Assembly (NCBI RefSeq): GCF_902497745.1
Contig: NZ_CABVHJ010000012.1
Span: 62,001-126,000, forward strand
Direction: 5' to 3'
Length of the DNA stretch: 64,000 bases
Source: Pseudomonas fluorescens
Lineage (GTDB): Bacteria; Pseudomonadota; Gammaproteobacteria; Pseudomonadales; Pseudomonadaceae
A program made the position numbers and the translations under genes. Positions 34,663 to 43,852 of the stretch are shown piece by piece; positions within the stretch are counted from its first letter, which is position 1; the number at the start of each line of letters is the position of its first letter. Below the pieces are notes generated by a model, which saw nothing but the letters and a program-made list of their open reading frames with translations, made no database searches and was not told the origin of the DNA.

Positions 34663-36012
34663 ATGCAGAACTCGACCCAAGCGGCGAATGCCTGGCGCAT
34701 TCTGTTCCTGCTGTTCCTCGCCAACCTGTTCAACTTCTTCGACCGCACCATTCCGGCGATCATCATCGAACCGATCCGCATGGAATGGCACCTCAGCGAC
34801 TTTCAACTGGGCATCGTCGGTACCGCATTCACGATTGTTTACGCGATTGCCGGGCTGCCGCTGGGGCGCATGGCCGACACCGGTTCGCGCAGCAAGCTGA
34901 TGGGCTGGGGCTTGGCGACGTGGAGTGCGCTGACGGCGGTAAACGGCCTGGTCGGCAGTTTCTGGAGCTTTCTGATCGTGCGCATGGGCATCGGCATTGG
35001 TGAGGCCAGTTATGCACCGGCGGCCAACTCGCTGATTGGCGATCTGTTTCCGGCGCATCGTCGGGCGCGGGCCATGGGCATTTTCATGTTGGGCTTGCCG
35101 CTGGGCCTGTTGCTGGCTTTCTTCACCATCGGCTGGATGGTCAAGGCGTTCGACAGCTGGCGCGCGCCGTTCTTTATTGCAGCGGTGCCGGGTCTGCTTC
35201 TGGCGATTTTCATGTTCTTTATCAAAGAGCCGAAGCGCGGCGCAGCGGAGACCGTGCAGGTTTCGCAAGAGAAAGTCGACAAGCCGATCCGCCGGATTCT
35301 GGCGGTGCCGACCTTTCTCTGGCTGGTGATGGCCGGGTTGTGCTTCAACTTCGCCACCTATGCCTGCAACTCGTTTCTGGTGCCGATGCTGCAGCGCTAT
35401 TTCCTCATGCCGTTGCAGGAAGCGGCGGTGGCCACCGGGATCATTGTTGGTGTGACCGGGCTAGTGGGCTTGACGCTGGGTGGCTGGATTGCTGACAAGA
35501 TTCACCAGCGTGTGGCCAATGGTCGGTTGTTGTTCGCTGCGTTCAGTCTGATTCTTTCGACGTTGTGCACGGCGTGGGCGCTGCATTCGGGACGGATCGA
35601 GATTGGTGTGTTTGTCGCGGTGTTCAGTGTTGGTTGGCTGTTTGCCTACAACTTCTACACCTGCGTTTACACAGCGATTCAGGATGTGGTCGAACCGCGT
35701 TTGCGGGCGACGGCGATGGCGCTGTTCTTTGCCGGGTTGTATCTGCTCGGCGGTGGCTTGGGGCCGGTGGTGGTCGGTGGTCTGTCCGATCATTTTGCGC
35801 ACACGGCGATGGCGGCGGCGGGGGCTGAGCAGATGACCGAGGCGTTCAAGGCAGTCGGGCTGCATGATGCGATGTATTTGATTCCGGTGGCGCTGTTCTT
35901 GACGATGGTATTTCTGTTTCTGGCAGCGCGGTGTTTTGTGCGCGATGCGCAGCGGATGAAGGAAGGGTTGGTTGCGGTGGTTGAGCCAGAAGTGGCTGCG
36001 GCGACTGCATAA
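34663..36012 (+). CDS. MFS transporter, Spinster-like
   Basis: The 449-residue protein has 12 transmembrane segments. The motif A region GLPLGRMADTGSRSKLMGWG and the FNFFDRTIPAIIIEPI stretch in helix 1 are typical of the Spinster-type MFS group. Eukaryotic members move sphingolipids; bacterial substrates are mostly unknown. It is a single gene, with REP and terminator sequences after it. Confidence 0.85.
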   Translation: MQNSTQAANAWRILFLLFLANLFNFFDRTIPAIIIEPIRMEWHLSDFQLGIVGTAFTIVYAIAGLPLGRMADTGSRSKLMGWGLATWSALTAVNGLVGSFWSFLIVRMGIGIGEASYAPAANSLIGDLFPAHRRARAMGIFMLGLPLGLLLAFFTIGWMVKAFDSWRAPFFIAAVPGLLLAIFMFFIKEPKRGAAETVQVSQEKVDKPIRRILAVPTFLWLVMAGLCFNFATYACNSFLVPMLQRYFLMPLQEAAVATGIIVGVTGLVGLTLGGWIADKIHQRVANGRLLFAAFSLILSTLCTAWALHSGRIEIGVFVAVFSVGWLFAYNFYTCVYTAIQDVVEPRLRATAMALFFAGLYLLGGGLGPVVVGGLSDHFAHTAMAAAGAEQMTEAFKAVGLHDAMYLIPVALFLTMVFLFLAARCFVRDAQRMKEGLVAVVEPEVAAATA

Positions 36013-36015
36013 CCG

Positions 36016-36086
36016 CCTTCGCGAGCAAGCTCGCTCCCACATGGGAACGCATTCCAAACTGTGGGAGCGAGCTTGCTCGCGAAGGG
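36016..36086. repeat. REP doublet, GTGGGAGCGAG family
   Basis: Two inverted copies separated by about 20 bp lie between the convergent MFS and rapA genes. Confidence 0.9.
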
Positions 36087-36117
36087 GCCATCAGCATCAG
36101 CTAAAAAATCACAGGCA

Positions 36118-36147
36118 ACAAAAAAGGCCCGCATCACTGCGGGCCTT
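36118..36147 (-). terminator. rho-independent terminator of rapA
   Basis: AAGGCCCGCA and TGCGGGCCTT flank TCAC, and a T6 run follows on the minus strand. It may also stop the MFS transcript, though its + strand tail is weaker. Confidence 0.85.
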
Positions 36148-36175
36148 CTTGTTTTCAGCGGTGGAGCAGGGCGGT

Positions 36176-39022
36176 TTAGCCTGCCACCAACACCCGAATC
36201 GCTTCCAGACGCAACGCCGCTTTATCCAGCATGGCCAGACCCTGCTCACGCTGTTGGCGCAACGCATCCAGTTCGCTGTCACGCACGGTCGGGTTGACCG
36301 CTTGCAACGCGGTCAGGCGCGCCAGTTCTTCATCGGTATCGGCCGCCAGACGGCGACGGGCCTCGGCCACGCGCTCGGCGTGACGCGGGGCGATCTTGTC
36401 TTCACCGGCGTTGATCCGTGGCGTCAGCTGATCGCGCTGGGCCTGGATGAACTTGTTGGCGCTGGCGCGTGGCACGCTTTCCAGCTGATCGTTCAGCGTT
36501 TCGAACGAGACGCGTGGCGACAGATCGTTGCCATTGGCATCGAGCAGGCAGCGCAGAGCGGCTGGCGGCAGGTAACGGCCCAGTTGCAGCGAGCGCGGCG
36601 CTACCACTTCGCTGACATACAGCAGCTCGAGCAGCACGGTGCCCGGTTTCAACGCCTTGTTTTTGATCAGCGCGACGGCGGTGTTGCCCATCGAACCGGA
36701 CAGCACCAGGTCCATGCCGCCCTGCACCATCGGGTGTTCCCAGGTGATGAACTGCATGTCTTCGCGCGACAGCGCCTGGTTGCGGTCGTAGGTAATGGTC
36801 ACGCCTTCGTCGTCGCCCAGCGGGAAACTGGCGTCGAGCATCTTCTCGCTCGGCTTGAGGATCAGGGCGTTTTCCGAATGGTCCTCGCTGTCGATGCCGA
36901 ACGCATCGAACAGGGTTTCCATGTAGATCGGCAGGGCGAACTGGTCGTCTTGCTCAAGGATGTCTTCGACCAGCGCTTCACCTTCGCCGGCGCCACCGGA
37001 GTTGAGCTCCAGCAGACGGTCGCGGCCGGTGTGCAGCTCGGCTTCGAGACGCTCGCGCTCGGTGCGCGCTTCGTCGATCAGCGCTTGCCACTCGCCGTCG
37101 TCGGCTTCTTCCAGCAGCGGCAGCAGGCGTGGGCCGAACTGGTGCTGCAAGGCGTTGCCGGTCGGGCAGGTGTTGAGGAACGCGTTCAGCGCTTCGTGGT
37201 ACCACTGGAACAGACGCTCTTGCGGGCTGGTTTCCAGGTACGGCACGTGCAGTTCGATGATGTGCTTCTGGCCGATCCGGTCGAGACGACCGATACGCTG
37301 CTCGAGCAGGTCCGGGTGCGACGGCAGGTCGAACAGTACCAGATGGTGAGCGAACTGGAAGTTGCGACCTTCACTGCCGATTTCCGAGCAGATCAGCACT
37401 TGCGCGCCGAATTCTTCGTCGGCGAAGTACGCGGCGGCGCGGTCACGCTCAAGGATGTTCATGCCTTCATGGAACACCGTGGCCGGGATGCCGGAACGCA
37501 CGCGCAGGGCGTCTTCCAGGTCCATCGCGGTTTCGGCGTGGGCGCAGATCACCAGCACTTTGGTGCGCTTGAGCATTTTCAGCTGATCGATCAGCCACTC
37601 GACGCGCGGGTCGAATTTCCACCAGCGCTCTTCTTCGCTGGCGTCCGGTTGCGCCTGGAAGCTGACTTCCGGGTACAGCTCGGCGTGTTCGCCCAGCGGC
37701 AGTTCGAGGTATTCGTCCGGGCACGGCAGCGGGTACGGGTGCAGTTTGCGCTCCGGGAAACCCTGCACGGCGGCACGGGTGTTACGGAACAGCACGCGGC
37801 CGGTGCCGTGACGGTCAAGCAGTTCACGCACGAGACGGGCGCTGGCTTCAGTGTCGCCATCGTTGACCGCCGTCAGCAGCGCTTCGCCTTCGTTGCCGAG
37901 GAAACCCTGAATGGTTTTGTGCGCTTTGGCCGAGAGACGGCCCTTGTCGAGCAGTTCCTGAACGGCTTCGGCCACCGGGCGATAGTTGTCGCTCTCGGCG
38001 CGGAAGGCGGCCAGGTCATGGAAACGGTTCGGATCGAGCAGGCGCAGGCGGGCGAAGTGGCTGTCCTGACCGAGTTGTTCCGGGGTCGCGGTGAGCAGCA
38101 GCACACCGGGGATGGTTTCAGCCAGTTGCTCGACCAGGGTGTATTCCGGGCTGGCTTTTTCTTCGTGCCAGACCAGGTGATGCGCTTCGTCGACCACCAG
38201 CAGATCCCAGCCGGCAGCGAACAGCGCGTCCTGTGCTTTCTCGTCGTCGACCAACCATTCCAGCGCAACCAGCGCCAGTTGGGTGTCTTCGAACGGGTTG
38301 CTGGCATCGCTTTCGATAAAACGTTCTTCGTCGAACAACGCGACCTGCAGGTTGAAGCGGCGGCGCATCTCCACCAGCCACTGGTGCTGGAGGTTTTCCG
38401 GGACGAGGATCAGCACGCGGTTGGCGCGGCCCGAGAGCAGTTGGCGATGGATCACCAGACCGGCTTCGATGGTTTTACCCAGACCCACCTCGTCCGCCAG
38501 CAGAACGCGCGGCGCGATGCGGTCGGCGACTTCACGGGCGATGTGCAATTGGTGCGCGATCGGTTGCGCACGCACGCCACCCAGGCCCCAGAGCGAAGAT
38601 TGCAGCTGGCGGCTGGTGTGTTCGAGAGTGTTGTAACGCAGCGAGAACCACGCCAGCGGGTCAATCTGCCCGGCGAACAGACGGTCGCTGGCCAGACGGA
38701 ACTGAATGAAGTTCGACAGCTGGGTTTCCGGCAGGGTGACGGCTTCGTTCTGCCCATTGAGACCGTGATAGACCATCAGGCCGTCGACATCGTCGACTTG
38801 CTGCACGGTCATCTTCCAGCCTTCGAAGTGGGTAATGCTGTCGCCCGGCGAGAATCGCACGCGGGTCAGGGGCGCATTCCGTAGCGCGTACTGGCGGGTT
38901 TCGCCAGTGGCCGGGTAAAGCACGGTCAACAAGCGGCCGTCCTGTGCCAGAACGGTGCCTAAACCAAGCTCTGCTTCGCTGTCACTGATCCAGCGTTGCC
39001 CCGGTTGATACTGCTGCGCCAT
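36176..39022 (-). CDS. rapA: RNA polymerase-associated ATPase RapA/HepA
   Basis: The 948-residue SWI2/SNF2 protein has paired N-terminal Tudor-like domains (PGQRWISDSEAELGLGTVL). Walker A DEVGLGKTIEAG is near residue 175 and the DEAH box is in VVDEAHHL. Helicase C motifs include EIGSEGRNFQFAHHLVLFDL and EQRIGRLDRIGQ. RapA binds core RNA polymerase and aids its recycling after transcription. Length is typical of the family and the gene stands alone. Confidence 0.96.
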   Translation of the reverse strand: MAQQYQPGQRWISDSEAELGLGTVLAQDGRLLTVLYPATGETRQYALRNAPLTRVRFSPGDSITHFEGWKMTVQQVDDVDGLMVYHGLNGQNEAVTLPETQLSNFIQFRLASDRLFAGQIDPLAWFSLRYNTLEHTSRQLQSSLWGLGGVRAQPIAHQLHIAREVADRIAPRVLLADEVGLGKTIEAGLVIHRQLLSGRANRVLILVPENLQHQWLVEMRRRFNLQVALFDEERFIESDASNPFEDTQLALVALEWLVDDEKAQDALFAAGWDLLVVDEAHHLVWHEEKASPEYTLVEQLAETIPGVLLLTATPEQLGQDSHFARLRLLDPNRFHDLAAFRAESDNYRPVAEAVQELLDKGRLSAKAHKTIQGFLGNEGEALLTAVNDGDTEASARLVRELLDRHGTGRVLFRNTRAAVQGFPERKLHPYPLPCPDEYLELPLGEHAELYPEVSFQAQPDASEEERWWKFDPRVEWLIDQLKMLKRTKVLVICAHAETAMDLEDALRVRSGIPATVFHEGMNILERDRAAAYFADEEFGAQVLICSEIGSEGRNFQFAHHLVLFDLPSHPDLLEQRIGRLDRIGQKHIIELHVPYLETSPQERLFQWYHEALNAFLNTCPTGNALQHQFGPRLLPLLEEADDGEWQALIDEARTERERLEAELHTGRDRLLELNSGGAGEGEALVEDILEQDDQFALPIYMETLFDAFGIDSEDHSENALILKPSEKMLDASFPLGDDEGVTITYDRNQALSREDMQFITWEHPMVQGGMDLVLSGSMGNTAVALIKNKALKPGTVLLELLYVSEVVAPRSLQLGRYLPPAALRCLLDANGNDLSPRVSFETLNDQLESVPRASANKFIQAQRDQLTPRINAGEDKIAPRHAERVAEARRRLAADTDEELARLTALQAVNPTVRDSELDALRQQREQGLAMLDKAALRLEAIRVLVAG

Positions 39023-39094
39023 GCTGCCTGACTCCCACCTTGAAAAAGCGGGCTATCTTAACGGAATGAGGGCTTCAGGGCCAAAGATTACTGG

Positions 39095-39187
39095 GGAGGA
39101 GCTGCCGAAGGCTGCGATCTTTTGATCTTTGAGAACCCTTGAGGTTTGAGCTGTCTGACAAAGATCGCAGCCTGCGGCAGCTCCTAC
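39095..39187. repeat. REP doublet, GTAGGAGCTGCCG family
   Basis: GGAGCTGCCGAAGGCTGCGATC and an inverted GATCGCAGCCTGCGGCAGCTCC flank about 40 bp, upstream of rapA. The arms differ by one C/A change, so they are imperfect copies. Confidence 0.85.
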
Positions 39188-39273
39188 ACGTGCCAAGTGC
39201 GTCACAGATTTACGACGGATGGCTCAAGGCGCCTTTGCCGCAGCCGATAGCCTGCTGACAGGAGACCCCTTAT

Positions 39274-39615
39274 ATGTTGCCACCGATGCTCCCCCTGAGC
39301 GCTGTGCCGATCACTTCCCAGCAGGATCCGATCCGCCAGCGGCCGGACATTCCTCCGGTGGTGCCGGTGCAGGAAAGCTCCAACGAAAGCACGATCGATC
39401 TGCAAAAACGCGATCCGGAAGAGGATCGATTGCTGGCGCGCGAAGAACAGCGTCGCCAGCAGGAGCGTGATCGTCGACGCCGCGAGGCTGACGAAGACAC
39501 GGAAGAACATCTGGCCGTGCCCGGCACCGAGCTGAACGCCGACAACACCGTGCCAGTGGTGCCACTGATGGAAGATCAGCCGCGTCAGGGTTTGTGGGTT
39601 GATATCGAGATCTGA
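39274..39615 (+). CDS. conserved hypothetical protein, charged linker-like
   Basis: The 113-residue protein starts at ATG 39274 behind AGGAGA. It is Pro-rich at first, then has an Arg/Glu-rich coiled-coil stretch (EEQRRQQERDRRRREADED), and ends GLWVDIEI. No signal peptide or known domain is visible. The strong ribosome binding site and biased composition support a real gene of unknown function. Confidence 0.65.
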   Translation: MLPPMLPLSAVPITSQQDPIRQRPDIPPVVPVQESSNESTIDLQKRDPEEDRLLAREEQRRQQERDRRRREADEDTEEHLAVPGTELNADNTVPVVPLMEDQPRQGLWVDIEI

Positions 39616-39712
39616 TCTTCGGCTGGTCAGCGCTGGTGTGACGTTGCATTATTGACGCGGTCCTGCCGGTGATGTGGCAGTTGTGATCCTTTACTGCGAT
39701 GTACTGAACGCC

Positions 39713-39874
39713 ATGAGCCAAGACGACAAACTGATCGACCTCAGCACTGAGCGCGCCAAGCGGGTGCATGACATAAAAGAGAAGCGCCTGAACGAAGTGC
39801 GTCAGGCTTTCGAGCAGGCGATGCCGCTGGGAAAAGCCAGGAAAAAGTCGAAAAACAAGCCGAAAAAGCGCTGA
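39713..39874 (+). CDS. small basic hypothetical protein
   Basis: ATG 39713 gives 53 residues starting MSQDDKLIDLSTERAKRVHD, with a predicted helix and a very basic end (KARKKSKNKPKKR). A longer in-frame start at 39674 adds unlike sequence. The ribosome binding site is weak. The function is unknown. Confidence 0.55.
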   Translation: MSQDDKLIDLSTERAKRVHDIKEKRLNEVRQAFEQAMPLGKARKKSKNKPKKR

Positions 39875-39940
39875 TCTACCCCTGCATCCTTTGATGCAGG
39901 TCATTTAATTCCCCTCCTTTATCTCCCTTCCTTGCTGGTA

Positions 39941-39954
39941 TTGATCCCGGTCAA
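39941..39954 (+). promoter_or_regulatory. Anr/FNR box upstream of the ccoM-like gene
   Basis: TTGATCCCGGTCAA fits the FNR/Anr consensus TTGAT-N4-ATCAA with one mismatch and lies 66 bp before the start codon of the small gene at 40020. That is a suitable position for activation under low oxygen. Confidence 0.7.
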
Positions 39955-40019
39955 TTTGTGCGCCTGTGTGTTTGGTAACTTAGGTCCATCGCAGCAGAGC
40001 AGGGGCCAGGAGGCCAGTC

Positions 40020-40133
40020 ATGTTTTTCGATAACGTGGTGTTTGCCGGGGTCCTGACTGTAGGGCTGATGGTTCTGTTTTTTGCAGGGTTTGGATTTTTT
40101 ATCTGGAAGGATGCGAATAAGCGCAAGAAGTGA
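40020..40133 (+). CDS. ccoM: CcoM-like small subunit of cbb3 cytochrome oxidase
   Basis: This 37-residue frame has a near-perfect ribosome binding site (AGGAGG, six bases before ATG). The product starts MFFDNVVFAGVLTVGLMVLF, is a single transmembrane helix, and ends in IWKDANKRKK. This matches the CcoM subunit described from P. stutzeri cbb3 oxidase, which stabilises the complex in the inner membrane. The Anr box upstream fits the low-oxygen control of cbb3 oxidases. It lies alone, away from any cco operon. A terminator follows. Confidence 0.75.
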   Translation: MFFDNVVFAGVLTVGLMVLFFAGFGFFIWKDANKRKK

Positions 40134-40166
40134 TTCTTCTGGATTGATGAGCACGCAAGGCATTTT

Positions 40167-40195
40167 GGGGCGACTTCGGTTGCCCCTTTTTTTTT
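40167..40195 (+). terminator. rho-independent terminator of the ccoM-like gene
   Basis: GGGGCGAC and GTTGCCCC pair around TTCG and are followed by nine T residues. Confidence 0.9.
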
Positions 40196-40241
40196 GTGTC
40201 TTGGCGGCCTTTGGGCCGACCATGTTGGGGTGGGCTTTGTG

Positions 40242-41060
40242 AATATCCGTTGCTGCGGTAACGGCTGCTTAGGGTTCCGCCCTTACGGCGGGTCACTTTT
40301 TCCAGACGCCGAAAAAGTAACCAAAAAGGCTTGCTCCTGCGTACGGCCCGCTCGCTGGGGCTCGGGGTTCCTTCGCTGCGGGATCGATCCGGGCGCAGCG
40401 TCTACGGTTTGCTTCGCTGCACCTCCTCTCGCTGTGTTTGGCTGCGCCAAACGGTCGCTACGCTCCCACGCCCGGATCAATCCCTCCACTCAGCCTTCCG
40501 ACGTCGCCCGTGGATCAAAATCAAGAGCTGCAGCCGAGCTAACGCTCATCCTGTTGAGTGATGAGGAGCACATCGTGCTCGGCTTTGGATTTGTGTTGGA
40601 TTCGCCCCTCACCCCAGCCCTCTCCCCGAGGAGAGGGAGCCGATTTGTGGGCCTTTCAGAATCTGAGTTCAACGCGGTATTGCACGTCGGCGTACCTCTA
40701 ACAAACACCTCAATCAGTCCCCTCTCCCTCTGGGAGAGGGCTAGGGTGAGGGGCTTTTGATCTGGCTTGTGATCTTGCTTCGGCTTTTGATCTTTTGCCC
40801 CATCGGCAGGCCGAGCGAAGGTGTTCATCCGGGGGTAGGCGCGCAGCGCCGTGCGGCGCAGCCGCATTCATCGAGAGGAGGTGCAGCGAAGCAAACCGTA
40901 GGCGATGCCCCCGGATGGACACCGTAGCGAGGGAACACTGAGCCTCAGCGAAGTGCCGTACGCCGGGGCAAAGCCTTTTGGGTTACCTTTTCGGCGTTTG
41001 GAAAAGGTGACTCGCTGTAAGAGCGAAACCGCCAGCGGCAACCCCCGCAGCAACGGATAT
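40242..41060. repeat. long near-palindromic intergenic repeat, about 820 bp
   Basis: The outer arms run 40242-40435 and 40869-41060 and are inverted, diverged copies of one sequence, beginning ATATCCGTTGCTGCGG and containing GTTTGCTTCGCTGCACCTCC. Similarity continues inward to about 40485 and 40826. A second, inner inverted pair (CCCCTCACCCCAGCCCTCTCC) lies at 40604-40640 and 40718-40754. Open frames inside it are artefacts of high GC. It resembles long intergenic repeats known from Pseudomonas genomes. No transposase or target duplication was found. Confidence 0.8.
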
Positions 41061-41097
41061 GCCCCCAATCCAACCCCAAACCCCAATCCCCAAACAC

Positions 41098-41130
41098 AAA
41101 AAAAGGCGCGATCCTCTCGAATCGCGCCTT
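41098..41130 (-). terminator. rho-independent terminator of the phosphate transporter gene
   Basis: AAGGCGCGAT and ATCGCGCCTT flank CCTCTCGA, and a T-run follows on the minus strand, 20 bp past the stop codon. Confidence 0.85.
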
Positions 41131-41149
41131 TCTCATGTACCGCTATCTA

Positions 41150-42625
41150 TCAACTACCCAACGCCTTCGACGCCAGCCAGAACAACCCGGCCGACAGCGC
41201 AACCGTCGCCGGCAAGGTCAACACCCACGCCAACAGAATGGTGCGAACCGTGCCACCCTGCAGACCGCTCTTGTTGGCGACCATGGTGCCCGCCACGCCC
41301 GAGGACAGAACGTGAGTGGTCGACACCGGCAGGCTGAAGATATTGGCCATACCGATCAAACTGGCAGTAGTGATCTGCGCCGACATGCCCTGGGAATAGG
41401 TCATGCCCTGCTTGCCGATCTTCTCACCGATGGTCAGTACCACGCGTTTCCAGCCAACCATGGTGCCCAGGCCCAGGGCCAGTGCAACCGCCAGAATCAC
41501 CCAGAACGGCGCGTATTCGGTGGTGGTGGTCAGGTCTTTGCGCAGCTTGTCGAGGTCAGCCTTTTCACGCGGTTCCAGACCCGGCAGCTTGCCAACCTTC
41601 TTCGCGGTGTCGTCCAGGCAGAGCAGGTAACGACGCACTTCGATGCGGCTTTCCGACGACAGCGAGTGGTAGTCCGCAACACCTTTGAGGGTGTGCAGCA
41701 GGGCGCTGATGGTCGGTTCGGTCTGCTGCGGGTTGCAGCGGAATTTCTCCGGCAGGTCGCCTTCCACGCTTTTGCCCAGGGCCAGGAATTCACCCAGCGA
41801 ATCGGCGTTGCGCTGGTAGAACTGGCTCAGGTGCAGGGTCGCGTCGCGAGTACGTTCGATCTGATAGGTGGTGCTGTTCAGGTCGAGAACGAACTGCGCA
41901 GGCACGATACCGATCAGCACCAGCATGATCAGGCCGATGCCTTTCTGGCCATCGTTGGAACCGTGCACGAAGCTCACGGCCATGGCCGAGATCACCAGGA
42001 CCAGACGGTTCCAGAACGGTGGGTGCTTCTTGTCGTCGATCTTGCGGCGCTGTTCCGGTGTCTTGTGCATCTTCGACAGCGGGCGCCACCATTTCAGGCC
42101 GATCAGGATCAGCGCGGCGATCAGGAAGCCGGCCATTGGCGAAAACACCAGCGAGGCGCCGATATCGATCGCTTTCTGCCAGTTCACGCCATCGGCCAAC
42201 GGAATATCGTTGATCAGGGCGTTGGCCAGGCCGACACCGAGGATCGAGCCGATCAAGGTGTGCGAGCTGGAAGCCGGGATACCGAAGTACCAGGTGCCCA
42301 GGTTCCAGGCGATTGCCGCGGCGAGCAACGAGAACACCATCGCCAGGCCATGGCCGGTGTTCACATTGATCAGCAGCTCAACCGGCAGCAAATGGACAAT
42401 GGCATACGCCACGCCAACGCCGCCCAGCAGCACGCCGAGGAAATTGAACACACCGGAAAAGAACACCGCCAGGTGCGGCGGCATGGCTTTGGTGTAGATA
42501 ACAGTGGCTACCGCGTTAGCGGTGTCATGAAATCCATTGATGAACTCGAAGGCGAGGACAAACGTCAGGGCGAGCAAGAGGCTCACAAGCACCCAAGCAT
42601 CCAGTCCGCTGAATAAATCGATCAT
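41150..42625 (-). CDS. inorganic phosphate transporter, Pit family
   Basis: The 491-residue protein has two copies of the PiT signature: FEFINGFHDTANAVATVIYT near the N-terminus and VSFVHGSNDGQKGIGLIMLV in the middle. FGIPASSSHTLIGSILG and FSLPVSTTHVLSSGVAG are the paired second motifs. A long hydrophilic loop of about 120 residues separates the halves. It imports metal-phosphate with protons and works at normal phosphate levels. It is monocistronic. No clear Pho box was seen. Confidence 0.92.
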   Translation of the reverse strand: MIDLFSGLDAWVLVSLLLALTFVLAFEFINGFHDTANAVATVIYTKAMPPHLAVFFSGVFNFLGVLLGGVGVAYAIVHLLPVELLINVNTGHGLAMVFSLLAAAIAWNLGTWYFGIPASSSHTLIGSILGVGLANALINDIPLADGVNWQKAIDIGASLVFSPMAGFLIAALILIGLKWWRPLSKMHKTPEQRRKIDDKKHPPFWNRLVLVISAMAVSFVHGSNDGQKGIGLIMLVLIGIVPAQFVLDLNSTTYQIERTRDATLHLSQFYQRNADSLGEFLALGKSVEGDLPEKFRCNPQQTEPTISALLHTLKGVADYHSLSSESRIEVRRYLLCLDDTAKKVGKLPGLEPREKADLDKLRKDLTTTTEYAPFWVILAVALALGLGTMVGWKRVVLTIGEKIGKQGMTYSQGMSAQITTASLIGMANIFSLPVSTTHVLSSGVAGTMVANKSGLQGGTVRTILLAWVLTLPATVALSAGLFWLASKALGS

Positions 42626-42999
42626 GAAGGTTTTCTGACCCGGTCGTAAGGGGGCGCGATTATGCCAGAAAAGACTGGAAATCGATCCCCTACCTGCTCA
42701 TCGGTTACACACTTCTTCGATTTAATTTGTTGCAGCGCATGAAAACCTACCGTTGCGAAGGGTTTTTCAACTCATTGATTTTGTTGATAAAAGTCTATTT
42801 TTGCAGGCGATTTTACCGACGCGAAGAGGTCTCAAACGCTTGTCTGAAATATCTGTGAAACCTGTAGGACGCCCTTCCTCAGTCTGCCTGGCCGGGTGAT
42901 GGCCGCTGCCCGCGGGTAGCGGGCGCGCAAGGCATCGTCGTTTCACCGCGCTTGTAACCGGTGCGGACGCAAACCTTCAAAAGATGCAAAAACCGTGGC
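42626..42999. promoter_or_regulatory. 374-bp gap upstream of the phosphate transporter gene
   Basis: It holds a T-rich tract around 42770-42800, which may include the pit promoter, and a GC-rich hairpin CCGCTGCCCGCGGGTAGCGG at 42903-42922. A 39-codon frame at 42739 lacks a ribosome binding site. No gene is called. Confidence 0.4.
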
Positions 43000-43200
43000 T
43001 CAAGGCTCTTCGGCTTTGAGTTCCTTTTCGATCTTTTCAATTTCTTGCTTGAAGACCTGATCCTGAACGGTCGGGCGTTTACGCCATGCTTTGCGTTCCG
43101 GTTCGGGCTGAGCGGCGTAGGTGGTGACTTCCCCGCCGTAAACTTCCTTGTAACGTTGTTCCTGGCGCTCAAGTTCCGCGCGCAGTTCGTCTTTCGTCAC
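43000..43200 (-). CDS. small charged conserved hypothetical protein
   Basis: The 66-residue protein starts MTKDELRAELERQEQRYKEV and is almost entirely charged and helical, with a central YAAQPEPERKAWRKRPTVQD linker and an EIEKIEKELKAEEP end. The ribosome binding site is weak (AGGTAGCACTG). The function is unknown, but the coherent helical pattern supports a gene. Confidence 0.6.
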   Translation of the reverse strand: MTKDELRAELERQEQRYKEVYGGEVTTYAAQPEPERKAWRKRPTVQDQVFKQEIEKIEKELKAEEP

Positions 43201-43852
43201 AGTGCTACCTGTATGAGTTGAGTGAAGTGTCTGGTGAAACGCACTGCAACGAATCGATTGAACGAAGCCACCGAGAGTTCAACGCCCAGACAGGCATTGG
43301 TTTTATCGGTGGGGCGATCAAGACTTCCGTGTTACAGGCGGCTACGGCACCAGATAAAAACTGACGCAGCATCAGTTTCCTGTTTCAGCGAGCGCAGGCG
43401 TTGCATGAGTGATGCGCGTCAGGCGCTGGCCGGGCTATTGGCGATGGACATCGCCTTAGCGGGTGACGGCCTCGGCGATTAAAAACGAGGTGCCACTGAG
43501 GTGCATTATAGCGGTCGATTCGGGAATGACTATCTTTGCCAAGTTAAAAACGGTTCCGGATGTGTGATTGTTTTGTGACTCGCAACTTTTGTCGCTAGTT
43601 GAAGTGCGGGACGACCATTATTTAGCGAGCGATCTGTTTTTGGCGCCATTTAGTCGAACAACTAAAGCAGCAGTTCAGATAACGACTGTAGTTGAGTCGA
43701 CCTCTGGAAGAGATTGGCGCGAGCCACGCAGCGCATTGCGATTATCGGTCGACGGTTCGATAATCGCCCAATCTTGCTGGTTCGACGCTTGTGCATTTCT
43801 CGGCGAGCCGCTTGTATAGCCGATTGATCCGTGCCGGATAAAAGGACAAGAA
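43201..43852. promoter_or_regulatory. 652-bp region upstream of pcaR
   Basis: Two frames of 83-86 codons in this stretch lack ribosome binding sites and look spurious. The last 120 bp hold the putative PcaR operator and the pcaR promoter; AAAGGACAAG is the ribosome binding site. AT content rises from about 43550 to 43680. Confidence 0.5.
43738..43767 (+). promoter_or_regulatory. putative PcaR operator before pcaR
   Basis: GCGATTATCG and CGATAATCGC are perfect 10-bp inverted arms separated by 10 bp. The right part, GTTCGATAATCGC, matches the core PcaR site I recall from P. putida. It lies 86 bp before pcaR and would allow autoregulation. Confidence 0.7.

Noticed and set aside
35972..38884. 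970-codon open frame antisense to rapA
   Set aside because: It is a codon-bias shadow of rapA in high-GC DNA; the product has no domain and is rich in Gln/Arg/His, as expected from mirror translation.
40194..40760. 188-codon frame in the long repeat
   Set aside because: It lies inside the inverted repeat, has no start signal and no conserved pattern; its mirror arm does not keep the frame.
42739..42858. 39-codon frame upstream of the phosphate transporter
   Set aside because: No ribosome binding site and no hydrophobic or charged pattern that would support a small protein.
43222..43819. Two 83-86-codon frames upstream of pcaR
   Set aside because: No ribosome binding sites; compositions are unlike neighbours; they lie in the regulatory region of pcaR.
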